Shown here piece by piece: positions 24,963 through 33,271 of a stretch of 64,000 nucleotides of DNA; the first letter of the stretch is position 1; the number at the start of each line of letters is the position of its first letter. The stretch comes from WTAW01 sp964406575 (GTDB lineage: Bacteria > Acidobacteriota > Aminicenantia > Aminicenantales > Aminicenantaceae). The stretch spans positions 46,212 through 110,211 of the forward strand of contig CAYOSH010000013.1 in assembly GCA_964406575.1 (NCBI GenBank), written 5' to 3'. Below the pieces are notes generated by a model that worked only from the letters and a program-made list of their open reading frames with translations, was not told the DNA's origin and did no database searches. The position numbers were made by a program, and so were the translations under genes.

Positions 24963-26849
24963 TTAGAACTGAGACAGGTCAGCGATGTTGAGTTCGTAGA
25001 GCTTCATTTCTCGAGGGACCCCAGTCGCCACATCCCAGCCCATCATCTCGTAGTAATAATCCAGGGCTTTCTCGAACTCCTCCTTATCCAGTTTCACTCC
25101 TGTCAAGGAACCTGTGGTCAGGGGTTCAAAAAGCCTCTCCGGCAGGGTGTCATCCTTGCGGTCAAAGCCTTCTCTTGCGTTGTAGACGCGAGCCAGAGTA
25201 GTCGTTCTCTCCCCGAGTTTCATCAACTCAAAAAGACTCGTCTCCCAGCCTGTCGCCGCATTGACCATCTCGACCATATGATTCAAACGGAAGAGCCTGG
25301 CAGGACCTGCTGTAAAGAAACAGAGGCACAGCGAGTTGAGTACGGAATAGATGTGCTGATTATAGACGAACCAGCGCGCCTTATAGGGGGTCAAATCCCG
25401 CGCAGGAACTCCCTTCAGAATGCCGATGGGATAGAGGTCAGGAACGGCCCACCGGCCCTCCTCAAAGGGCATATCATGAGCCGCTTCAATATGGTCAGCT
25501 CCAGTGGGTGAAAGAGCAAAAGCGAAGCCGATGTTGTTCTTCCCTCTAGGCTCGTGCATGGCAAAGCTCTGTTTTTTCACAGCACAAACAAAATGTTCAG
25601 CCCCGTTTCCCAAGCTTTTGGCGACCCGGTAGCTGCCTTCCGCTAAAAGTGCACCGAATCCCTCTTTGAAGGCGATCTTCTCGATCATTGTCAGCGCTGC
25701 TTCGCCGTTTCCAAACCGCAGGTCAATCCCATCGGTGTCTTCATTTGTAAGGAGTCCGTTCTCATAGCACTCCATGGCAAAAGCGATGGTCATCCCGCAA
25801 TCGATAGAATCGAGTGTGTATTTGTTACATAGCTCATTGGCCTTGGCGATCACCTCGATATCATTGACGAGCATGTTCGGCCCGAAAGCTCCTGAAGTTT
25901 CGTACTGGGGGCCCCCATAAGCCGGGTCGATATCATATTTTCCTCCTGCAGCGATGGGCTTGCACCTCACAGGACAGGCAAAACACGTGTACTGCCCATC
26001 AAAAACCGTTTCCTTGAGCTTTTCGAAAGTGACATCCTCCACTCTGTCGAACGCGCCACCCTGGAAGTTTTTCGTAGGCAGGACACCGTCTGAATCGAGG
26101 TCTTCCATATCCCAGGCCAATGTTCCCCCGTACGTCAAGATCTCACACACAGGGTGATTTTTCCTGTTTTTGGCAAAAAAGGCGGACAGTTCCTTTATTT
26201 TTTCCTTATCATGAAGCTCGATGGGCAACTTTCCCCTTACCGCCACAGCTTTGATATTTTTCGATCCCATAACAGCACCCATTCCTGCTCTGCCGGCCGT
26301 GTGTCTGAGGTCATGGACGACACAGGCATAGCGGACCAGATTTTCCCCTCCTTGGCCGATTGTTATTGTCTGGACTTTATCATCACCTAATTCTTCACGG
26401 ATCTTGCCTTGGGCATAACCCGAATCCTTGCCCCATAGGTCTGAGGCATCCTTGAACTCCACTTTTCCATCAGATATCCAGAGATAAACCGGTTTGGGTG
26501 CTTTGCCTTTGATCACCGCTGCATCAAATCCTGCTTTTTTAAACTCCACAGAGAAAAATCCTCCGGCTTCTGCTTCGCCGAATCCCTCACTCAACGGAGA
26601 TTTGGCGGCCAGGGTAACACGATTCGCCCCAGGGAGTGCAGCTCCTGTTAGAACTGATGTGGTGATCACGAAGATATTATCAGGGCCTAAGGGGTCAACC
26701 CTGCCCTCCATCTCTGTCAAGAGGAAATAGGAGGCCATTGCACTGCCTCCCATAAAAGTCCTGTAAAAATATTCATCCTTTTCTTCGACCTCATAGGACA
26801 AATCATTGAGGTTGATTTTTAATATTTTTCCATGGTAGCCAGCTGACAT
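24963..26849 (-). CDS. aor: Aldehyde:ferredoxin oxidoreductase (tungsten-pterin, AOR family)
   Basis: 628 residues, the normal AOR length. It oxidises aldehydes to carboxylates with ferredoxin as acceptor, using a bis-tungstopterin and one [4Fe-4S] cluster. The N-terminal domain starts GYHGKILKINL, and AGRAGMGAVMGSKNIKAVAV (residues 185-204) is the family signature. CFACPVRC at 289-296 gives three cluster cysteines, with a distal Cys in SLCLC near residue 500. ATG 26849 follows GGAGGAGG. A class V aminotransferase gene lies 91 bp upstream on the same strand. A ThiF-type enzyme and a MoaD-like carrier in the window could serve the cofactor. Which aldehyde it uses is unknown. Confidence 0.92.
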   Translation of the reverse strand: MSAGYHGKILKINLNDLSYEVEEKDEYFYRTFMGGSAMASYFLLTEMEGRVDPLGPDNIFVITTSVLTGAALPGANRVTLAAKSPLSEGFGEAEAGGFFSVEFKKAGFDAAVIKGKAPKPVYLWISDGKVEFKDASDLWGKDSGYAQGKIREELGDDKVQTITIGQGGENLVRYACVVHDLRHTAGRAGMGAVMGSKNIKAVAVRGKLPIELHDKEKIKELSAFFAKNRKNHPVCEILTYGGTLAWDMEDLDSDGVLPTKNFQGGAFDRVEDVTFEKLKETVFDGQYTCFACPVRCKPIAAGGKYDIDPAYGGPQYETSGAFGPNMLVNDIEVIAKANELCNKYTLDSIDCGMTIAFAMECYENGLLTNEDTDGIDLRFGNGEAALTMIEKIAFKEGFGALLAEGSYRVAKSLGNGAEHFVCAVKKQSFAMHEPRGKNNIGFAFALSPTGADHIEAAHDMPFEEGRWAVPDLYPIGILKGVPARDLTPYKARWFVYNQHIYSVLNSLCLCFFTAGPARLFRLNHMVEMVNAATGWETSLFELMKLGERTTTLARVYNAREGFDRKDDTLPERLFEPLTTGSLTGVKLDKEEFEKALDYYYEMMGWDVATGVPREMKLYELNIADLSQF

Positions 26850-26940
26850 TTTCAGTCCTCCTCCCTCTAAACACTTAAAATTAGTGCTTCACAGTATGAA
26901 AAAATACTAAGGCAACACAAAATAAAAATCAATATCGCGT

Positions 26941-28056
26941 TTATCTTCCGAGAACTTCTCTCAAGGCAGAAAGGACGCGATGGACATTTTCCTCTCTAGC
27001 GGTATGTCCCATCAACCCGATTCTCCATATCTTTCCAGCAAGAGGCCCCAGCCCAGCGCCGATCTCGATCTTGTATTCTTTAAGGAGTTTTCCCCTGACT
27101 TCTGCATCATTGGCACCATCGGGAATATGGATGGAGTTCAACATGGGAAGCCGATATTCAGGGTCAACGAGCATGTTGATTCCCTGTTCTTCCAGGCCCT
27201 CCACCAACATCTTATGGTATCTGGTGTGACGATCGAAAACGCTCTCCAGCCCTTCTTCCGCGATGAGATAAAGGGCTTGATAGAGCCCATAGATCATGTT
27301 GATGGGAGCCGTATGATGGTAAACCCTGGTTTGACCCTCCCAATATTTTGTCAGCATGGAGACATCCAGATACCAGTTGGGGACTTTTGTCTTTCGATCG
27401 AGAATAACATCAAGTGCTCTGTCGCTGAAAGAAACGGGGGCCAAGCCGGGCGGACAGGACAGACACTTTTGTGTCCCGCTGTAAAGAGCGTCCACACCCC
27501 AATCATCCGTAGCTACATCTATTCCCCCAAGGCTTGTCACAGTATCCAACAAAAAGAGAGAATCTGTTCCCTTTAGAAGTTCCCCGATCTCCTGTGCAGG
27601 GTTTTTGACGCCCGTCGACGTCTCTGCATGAACCAGCGCCACGATCTTATATTCTTTGACGCTCAACTGCTCTTTGACTTTGTCGGGGAGCACGGGGCTT
27701 CCCCATTCAAACTCAAGGACATCCACATCAGCTCCCAAACGAGAAGCCACATCCTGCATCCGTTTCCCGAAAACTCCGTTGATGAGGATGAGGACCGGAT
27801 CTCTTCTTTCGATAAGATTGACAAAACAAGTTTCCATGCCTGCTGATCCCGTCCCGGAGATGGGGATCGTCATCCTGTTCTGAGTCTTCATGACCTTCTG
27901 GAGCAGAACCTTCAAATCATCCATGATTTTGATGAAATATGGATCCATATGTCCAATTGTTTTGCGACTCAAAGCTTCATAGACCGAGTCATGGATACAG
28001 GAAGGGCCAGGGCCCATGAGCAAGATTTCTTCTATTCCGTCAAGAGCATTTTTCAT
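26941..28056 (-). CDS. Class V aminotransferase (alanine/serine-glyoxylate type)
   Basis: A 371-residue PLP enzyme. LMGPGPSCIHDSVYEAL opens the protein as in alanine-glyoxylate aminotransferases, SGTGSAGMETC is the phosphate-binding loop, LLDTVTSLGG holds the PLP-ring Asp, and SGTQKCLSCPPG contains the Schiff-base Lys. C-terminal RIGLMGHTA carries the carboxylate-binding Arg. AAAGGAG lies 12 bp before ATG 28056. It shares a strand with AOR, and glyoxylate-family aminotransferases produce or use small aldehyde-like oxo acids, so a shared pathway is possible but not shown. Confidence 0.88.
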   Translation of the reverse strand: MKNALDGIEEILLMGPGPSCIHDSVYEALSRKTIGHMDPYFIKIMDDLKVLLQKVMKTQNRMTIPISGTGSAGMETCFVNLIERRDPVLILINGVFGKRMQDVASRLGADVDVLEFEWGSPVLPDKVKEQLSVKEYKIVALVHAETSTGVKNPAQEIGELLKGTDSLFLLDTVTSLGGIDVATDDWGVDALYSGTQKCLSCPPGLAPVSFSDRALDVILDRKTKVPNWYLDVSMLTKYWEGQTRVYHHTAPINMIYGLYQALYLIAEEGLESVFDRHTRYHKMLVEGLEEQGINMLVDPEYRLPMLNSIHIPDGANDAEVRGKLLKEYKIEIGAGLGPLAGKIWRIGLMGHTAREENVHRVLSALREVLGR

Positions 28057-28219
28057 GGTTAATATGCACTCCTTTCTCTAAATATAAGTTAAGATGATAT
28101 CAACTTTTCGTGCATTTTGTAAAGGCATTTATCAATGCAAAACATCAATTTTTGCCTTAATTTTACAGTTTCGATAGAATAATAAGGACAGATTGTAAGT
28201 TGTGTCTTGAAGATTTTTC

Positions 28220-28247
28220 TTGACTTGTGGAGGAAATTGTTTAAACT
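28220..28247 (+). promoter_or_regulatory. Candidate sigma-70 promoter for the SufS-like gene
   Basis: TTGACT (28220-28225), 16 bp, TAAACT (28242-28247), 38 bp before ATG 28286 in a divergent spacer. Four of six consensus bases in the -10 box. Pattern match only. Confidence 0.3.
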
Positions 28248-28285
28248 TTCTTCTTTATCAGTATGATTTGGTCGAGGAGTATAAA

Positions 28286-29563
28286 ATGGCGGAAGATCTC
28301 CAAAAAGGCATGTTTTCACCGGGTCTCATGGATGAAATTCGAAACCGTTTTCTGTATGTCGACTGGGATCCATACTCGGGAAAGCGCGTTTACTTGGAAG
28401 CTTCGGGAGGTTCGCTCAGGCTCAAAACGGTGATGGAAACCATCGCCAAGGAGAGTGCTCTTCCAGATGAACTTTTTAGGTATAATCCTGCCTCAGATTA
28501 TGTGAACGCTTCCGTTGATAAAGGGATAGAAGACGTAAAGCTTTTTTTGGGAGCAAAATCAGGGCACATCATGCCCGCACACAGCGCCACGCACGCCATT
28601 TTCCGCGCTCTCAACGCCATCACATCCCATATTCCCGGCTCAAGCATCGTTACCACAGAGTTGGAGCATCCTGCGGTGCGGAGCTCCACACAATATTTTG
28701 CCGAGATAACCGGTAAAGAACTCCGGGTGGCAAAATTGTCCCGTGAGACAAGCTCGGTTCCTTTGGAATCTATTCTTCAGCTTGTGGATAAGGACACATG
28801 TGTCTTGGCTTTCCAGCATGGCTCCAACCAGACAGGAGCAATAAACGATGTCAAAACCATCATCACGGAAGCCAGAAAGATCAAACCGGATCTTTATGTC
28901 CTTGTCGATGCCGTGCAGTACGCCCCCCATGGGCCGATCGATGTAGAGGATTACGGTGCTGACGCATATGCCTTTGGACCGTACAAAGCCTATTGTGTCA
29001 AGGGGATCGGTTTTGCGCATATGTCGGACAGGTTGGCCAATCTTCCCCATTGGAGGCTCCTGGATAAGCCCATCACAAACTGGGTGCTCGGATCTCCGGC
29101 CCACATGATGTATGCCAGTTGGTCTGCCACTGTGGACTATCTCTGCTGGCTCGGCAGCCATTTCACCGAATCTTTGGAAAGACGGGCACAAATGGTCGCG
29201 GCCAAAGACGCGATCCACGCCCACATGAAGGCGCTCCTCCATAGAGCCATGTTTGGCACAGAGACGATCGAAGGACTCTTGAGCCAAAATCATGTCTCTG
29301 TGTGCGGCATGGACATAGAGATCGGGAATCGCCTGTGCATATTCTTGTTCCAGCTCGAGAGGATGGATGCATCCGCAGCCATAGGATGTTACAACCGGGA
29401 ACACGGCGTTCGCCTTGCCGCACGAGTTATGGACCCCTACTCTGCGATTCCGTTAAAAGCCATGGGTTGGGAGAGTGCGGTCCGCCTTTCGGGCGCTCAC
29501 TATAATACTCCTGAAGAGATCGATATTTTCCTCAAGTCCACAAAAGCGCTTGCTCCCCAATAA
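28286..29563 (+). CDS. Class V aminotransferase-fold enzyme, cysteine-desulfurase-like
   Basis: 425 residues from ATG 28286, which has GAGGAG upstream; an in-frame start at 28220 lacks one. VYLEASGGSLRLKTVM resembles the start of SufS/CsdA-type proteins, GHIMPAHSATHAIFRAL is the cofactor phosphate loop, LVDAVQYAPHGPIDV has the PLP Asp, and FGPYKAYCVKGIGF supplies the Schiff-base Lys. The catalytic loop Cys of true desulfurases is not certain, so a lyase or aminotransferase activity is possible. It diverges from the aminotransferase at 28056. With ThiF and MoaD-like proteins nearby, sulfur supply is one attractive but unproven role. Confidence 0.75.
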   Translation: MAEDLQKGMFSPGLMDEIRNRFLYVDWDPYSGKRVYLEASGGSLRLKTVMETIAKESALPDELFRYNPASDYVNASVDKGIEDVKLFLGAKSGHIMPAHSATHAIFRALNAITSHIPGSSIVTTELEHPAVRSSTQYFAEITGKELRVAKLSRETSSVPLESILQLVDKDTCVLAFQHGSNQTGAINDVKTIITEARKIKPDLYVLVDAVQYAPHGPIDVEDYGADAYAFGPYKAYCVKGIGFAHMSDRLANLPHWRLLDKPITNWVLGSPAHMMYASWSATVDYLCWLGSHFTESLERRAQMVAAKDAIHAHMKALLHRAMFGTETIEGLLSQNHVSVCGMDIEIGNRLCIFLFQLERMDASAAIGCYNREHGVRLAARVMDPYSAIPLKAMGWESAVRLSGAHYNTPEEIDIFLKSTKALAPQ

Positions 29564-29682
29564 GGACGAAAACAGGTTTTAGAACAGCGTGAACAGCTGT
29601 ATTAACGCGATCGCATGAGGGCTGTTATTAGTTAGGTTCGTTCCCCCACAGGCCACATTTTTCTCGGGTTAATAAAATCGAT

Positions 29683-29718
29683 GTAGGGTCCGTTCCCCGA
29701 ACGGACCGTTTGGGAAAA
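29683..29718. repeat. Two-hairpin GGTCC palindrome, family 2 (partial copy R1)
   Basis: Contains a perfect hairpin, GTCCGTTC CCC GAACGGAC (29688-29706), followed by GACCGTTTGGGAAA, the left arm of the second hairpin whose right arm is lost here. Other copies lie at 44388, 47510, 49502 and 55099. It sits in the 172-bp gap between the SufS-like gene and ThiF. Confidence 0.65.
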
Positions 29719-29735
29719 CAAAGAGCATCGATCGA

Positions 29736-30569
29736 TCAATCAAGAAGATCCGGGACCTGAGCGATCGCTTCTTTAGGATCTATCAATAGAGCAACCACGA
29801 GATTGGCCTGATGCGATGCCGCGATTCCAACTCTCGGAGCCATTAAACCCAAACCGGGCCCGGCTGATTTTTTGAGATCTCCGATAATAAAGATCCTATC
29901 TGCCAATCTCCAAGTCCGGATGCTGTTGCTATCTCCATACCCGGCTAATCCCGAAGCACCTACAACATAAGTCTCGGGAAGTTTTTCTCCAACCACCTCC
30001 AAGATCATGGCTTTATCTTCTGCACGGTCAAAGCACTCGACGACAACATCCGCATCTCCAAAGACATGAGGAATATTCTCACTGTTTAGCTCAACTCTAT
30101 GTGGGCTTATTGTCACATAGGGATTGATATCGGCCAGGATTTTTGACATGGCCTCTGTCTTTGCCATACCGATATGGCCGATGAAATAAAATTGGCGGTT
30201 TAGATTGCTCGGTTCCACAACATCATAATCCACCACAATCAATTTGCCCACACCCATCCTGGCCAAAGCGATAGAAACGGCTGACCCCAGTCCTCCCAAT
30301 CCAGCTATGCCAACACTCGCCTCTTTCATGCGCTGGTGGACACCTGGAGAATGACGGGCCACTAGCAGGGCTTCCATCTCATCTGCTTTTGGAAGTTCTC
30401 CTTTTTGAATGAGGACCACCTCATCCCCTTCTTTCAGTCTGTAATCTTTTTCACCGGGATAACCGCTGACGATGAGCACATCTGCCCCCGGTTTTACTTG
30501 ATCCCGGAGCTGTCCCAGGGTCATCGCTTCGGGGAGCGAAAGGGCGTGTTCGTTGAGCAATATTTTCAT
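29736..30569 (-). CDS. ThiS-ThiF fusion, E1-like adenylyltransferase
   Basis: 277 residues. Residues 1-58 are a ThiS/MoaD-like beta-grasp domain (MKILLNEHALSLPEAMTL ... EGDEVVLIQKG) without a free Gly-Gly end. Residues of about 62-277 are the ThiF/MoeB fold: ASVGIAGLGGLGSAVSIAL is the nucleotide loop, VVDYDVVEPSNLNRQFYF the adenylate-binding segment, and MAKTEAM follows. The CxxC pairs that hold zinc in MoeB and ThiF are absent. It likely activates a sulfur-carrier such as the MoaD-like protein at 1333 (inference). ATG 30569 was chosen because it starts the ThiS domain; a longer reading runs through the tRNA-Ser. It lies only 44 bp downstream of that tRNA. Confidence 0.83.
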   Translation of the reverse strand: MKILLNEHALSLPEAMTLGQLRDQVKPGADVLIVSGYPGEKDYRLKEGDEVVLIQKGELPKADEMEALLVARHSPGVHQRMKEASVGIAGLGGLGSAVSIALARMGVGKLIVVDYDVVEPSNLNRQFYFIGHIGMAKTEAMSKILADINPYVTISPHRVELNSENIPHVFGDADVVVECFDRAEDKAMILEVVGEKLPETYVVGASGLAGYGDSNSIRTWRLADRIFIIGDLKKSAGPGLGLMAPRVGIAASHQANLVVALLIDPKEAIAQVPDLLD

Positions 30570-30613
30570 ATGTCTTTTTGCATGCGGATGCGCTTCCAAA
30601 ATCGGTTGTGTAT

Positions 30614-30705
30614 TGGCGGAGAGGGTGGGATTCGAACCCACGATACTGCGTACACAGTATAGCGATTTTCGAGACCGCCGCCTTCAGCCACTCGGCCACC
30701 TCTCC
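30614..30705 (-). tRNA. tRNA-Ser (anticodon CGA), CCA encoded
   Basis: A 92-nt serine tRNA read on the minus strand. The acceptor GGAGAGG pairs with CCTCTCC, the anticodon loop is CTCGAAA (anticodon CGA, codon UCG), there is a long class II variable arm, and GTGGG TTCGAAT CCCAC is the T arm. A discriminator G and genomic CCA complete it. The ThiF gene follows 44 bp downstream on the same strand, so they may share a transcript. Confidence 0.95.
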
Positions 30706-30764
30706 AACCCACATTACTCATAATAAACATCCCTATGCATTATAACAAATTCGATTCACAGATC

Positions 30765-31235
30765 TTATCGGGGTGATCGCTCCCTACGTACAGCGAAAAA
30801 GTCTTTTAGAAACTTGCCGCATTCCTCCGAAAGAATTCCATCCTCAATTTCTATAGTGTGGTTCATCTTCTCAATCGGAAAGGTCATGAGGGACTGAACC
30901 GCTCCAGATTTCGGATCGAGAGCACCAAAAATCAGCCGACGGATCCTTGCCTGGAAAATAGCTCCCAAACACATGGCACAGGGTTCCAGGGTTACATACA
31001 AATCACAGCCGGGAATCCTGTAATTGTTTTTTCTCCGGCAGGCTTCTCGTATCGCTAATATTTCTGCATGAGCGGTCGGATCATTCAAAGAGATGGAGTG
31101 GTTATGAGCTCGACTCAGAACTTCGTTATCCAAAACAATGACAGCCCCCACGGGAACCTCCCCCATCTCTTCTGCGTCTTCCGCCTCTAAAAGAGCTTCT
31201 CTCATGAAGGATTCATCGATACTGTCTTTTCTCAT
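30765..31235 (-). CDS. tadA: tRNA-specific adenosine deaminase
   Basis: 156 residues. TadA converts A34 to inosine in tRNA-Arg. The zinc deaminase motifs are complete: TAHAEI (zinc His and proton-shuttle Glu) and TLEPCAMC (two Cys ligands). VPVGAVIVLDNE is the typical opening of the domain. No strong ribosome site precedes ATG 31235. It is the next gene after the tRNA-Ser on the same strand, with about 60 bp between them. A general cytosine-type deaminase is less likely because of the length and the motif spacing. Confidence 0.93.
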   Translation of the reverse strand: MRKDSIDESFMREALLEAEDAEEMGEVPVGAVIVLDNEVLSRAHNHSISLNDPTAHAEILAIREACRRKNNYRIPGCDLYVTLEPCAMCLGAIFQARIRRLIFGALDPKSGAVQSLMTFPIEKMNHTIEIEDGILSEECGKFLKDFFAVRRERSPR

Positions 31236-31338
31236 CAGATTCAGATTTTACTGTTCTTCCCTTGACATTACAACTCCATTTCCTTCGTTTCCTCTGTTCG
31301 GCCGGAAAAACAGATAAAGACTACGTAGAGATTGTACA

Positions 31339-31501
31339 AGAAGCATCCTTATTTCCGTGATAAGGGCATTAGACGCAAAAAAGAGCGAGCCACTGTCCTT
31401 ATTGAGTCGGATGGTGGGGGGATCTTCGACGAATATGGACTGTAACGAGCTCCTGCTATTATCATTTGACTTGAGAGCATCACGGAAATAAGGATGCTTA
31501 C
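31339..31501 (+). mobile_element. MITE-like element, copy B (163 bp)
   Basis: The same 21-bp terminal inverted repeats as copy A, with two outer bases on each side. Flanking 9-bp duplications are GATTGTACA (31330-31338) and GATTGTCCA (31502-31510), 8 of 9 identical. The interior is shorter than in copies A and C because its G-rich tract (GATGGTGGGGGGATC) is shorter. It lies in the 333-bp divergent gap between tadA and the threonine synthase gene, which otherwise shows no gene. Confidence 0.9.
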
Positions 31502-31568
31502 GATTGTCCATTTATTTTTGTGCAGAGATTAATTATCATATACCCTCGAGATAAATGATGAGGAAAAA

Positions 31569-32774
31569 ATGAAGGAACAGTTTGAATGTTTGGCGTGCGG
31601 TAAAAAATTTCCAGCAGATATATTTAACACCTTCTGCCCTGCTTGCAATGAGCCCCTTCTCTATCATTATCCGCAAGCGCAAAAAAAAATCCACACCGAA
31701 AAAGCTCACACTCTTGAAAAATGGATAGACTTTCTTCCCTTCGATGAGGTCGATCATTCCCTCTTATTGGGTGAAGGGCACAGCCCTTTGGTGAAACTGG
31801 AGCAGATCAGCAAAGAATGCAGTATTCCCTCCATGTATGTGAAAGACGAATCTTTCAACCCCACTGGAAGCTTCAAGGACAGAGGAACAGCCGTTGCCAT
31901 TCAAAAGGCTGTCTCCCTGCATATCGACAGAATAGGGACGGTTTCGACGGGCAATATGGCAACCTCCACAGCTGCCTACGGAGCCAAAGCCAAGCGGAAG
32001 ACTTATGTATTTATCAAAGAAGACATTTCGAATGAAAAACTGCTTTCATGCGGGATATACGGCCCCATCATGATCAAGGTCAAAGGCGACTACGGAGAGC
32101 TCACCTACAAGAGTTTTGACCTGGGGAGAAAGTACAATATCTACTTCATGAATTCCGTAGACCCTTTCCGCATCGAAGGCTACAAAATCATAGGATTGGA
32201 GATCTTTCTCCAACTGGACGCTCAGCCCCCGGATTATATTTTTGCTCCAGTGAGCTCCGGAGGGCATCTCATCGGGCTCATAAGGGCTTATTCAGATTTG
32301 AAACAGCAGGGATTGATCGAAAAGATGCCGACATTTATCGGTGTCCAGGCTGAAGGGTGTTCCCCTATCGCTAAAGCGTTCCGTGCCGGAGAATCCCGTG
32401 TGAAGCGGATAGCAAAACCGAAAACAATCGCTCAGGCTATCACAAATCCCGACCCTCCTGGGGGAAACATGATTCTCAAGATGATTCGGGAGACGAGCGG
32501 CACTGTACTGGCAGCATCTGATGACAACATCCTTGCAGCCCAGAAAGTGCTGGCAGAGAAGGAGGGGATCTTTTGTCTTCCAGCTTCGGCGACAACACTA
32601 GCAGGTTTCTTCCAAATTGCGAAGTCGATCCCGTTCAAAGATTCAGACCGGATTGTCCTTGTGATTACGGGCACCGGGATGAAAAATATGAAAGTCCTTA
32701 ATCCGTCGCAGATGAACTTTTTTATCTCTACTCTTTCAGATCTCGAAAAGACGCTTCTCTCTACCCTCTTCTAG
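31569..32774 (+). CDS. thrC: Threonine synthase with N-terminal zinc ribbon
   Basis: 401 residues. Converts O-phosphohomoserine to threonine with PLP. Residues 7-26 form a four-Cys ribbon (ECLACG and CPACN), found in one threonine synthase branch. GEGHSPLVKLE, then NPTGSFKDRG with the PLP Lys, STGNMATSTAAYG as the phosphate/Asn loop, and GGHLIGL follow. GAGG precedes ATG 31569. A cysteate or diaminopropionate-type relative is possible but less likely. No other hom or thrB genes are in the window. Confidence 0.88.
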   Translation: MKEQFECLACGKKFPADIFNTFCPACNEPLLYHYPQAQKKIHTEKAHTLEKWIDFLPFDEVDHSLLLGEGHSPLVKLEQISKECSIPSMYVKDESFNPTGSFKDRGTAVAIQKAVSLHIDRIGTVSTGNMATSTAAYGAKAKRKTYVFIKEDISNEKLLSCGIYGPIMIKVKGDYGELTYKSFDLGRKYNIYFMNSVDPFRIEGYKIIGLEIFLQLDAQPPDYIFAPVSSGGHLIGLIRAYSDLKQQGLIEKMPTFIGVQAEGCSPIAKAFRAGESRVKRIAKPKTIAQAITNPDPPGGNMILKMIRETSGTVLAASDDNILAAQKVLAEKEGIFCLPASATTLAGFFQIAKSIPFKDSDRIVLVITGTGMKNMKVLNPSQMNFFISTLSDLEKTLLSTLF

Positions 32775-32977
32775 TTTCATTCTGCAGAGTCTTGTATTCC
32801 ACTCCATCCAGATTTCTGTCCTCATTGATCCAATCAACTCTTAACCTGGACTATTCGTAAAAATGTCGATAATGCATTCTAAAGAAACAATATCAAATAT
32901 ATATATGAATAATTCTGGTTAACAAAAGGCAAAAAATTATTCATCTAAAAAATAAAACATGGATGAAGAGAGTATAT

Positions 32978-33187
32978 AAAATGGCTCCACAGATTGGAGA
33001 GGAGGTTTTCTGAGTAGGATAAAGTGTGGTTTNNNNNNNNNNNNNNNNNNNNNNNNNNNNNNNNNNNNNNNNNNNNNNNNNNNNNNNNNNNNNNNNNNNN
33101 NNNNNNNNNNNNNNNNNNNNNNNNNNNNNNNNAAAATGGCTCCACAGATTGGAGAGGAGGTTTTCTGAGTAGGATAAAGTGTGGTTT
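32978..33187. other. Assembly gap of 100 N between two identical 55-bp ends
   Basis: N runs from 33033 to 33132. The 55 bases before it (32978-33032) and the 55 bases after it (33133-33187) are identical, beginning AAAATGGCTCCACAG. The shared length is a common assembly k-mer, so the gap probably joins two contigs that overlap and the true sequence may carry only one copy and no gap. The surrounding region 32775-33271 is AT-rich and shows no gene. Confidence 0.9.
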
Positions 33188-33271
33188 CACCAACACGATT
33201 CTGGGAGTCACTTTAACATTAAGGCCATCTGTGATACCATGAGTGGACGAACCAAAACAAAGGAGGTATAA

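Noticed and set aside
30570..30641. N-terminal extension of the ThiF protein
   Set aside because: It would translate part of the tRNA-Ser; the ThiS domain begins at ATG 30569.
31248..31511. Minus-strand open frame of 87 codons
   Set aside because: It is made almost wholly of MITE copy B read through, with no start context.
32945..33242. Open frames spanning the N gap on both strands
   Set aside because: They read undefined bases as codons; nothing can be inferred.
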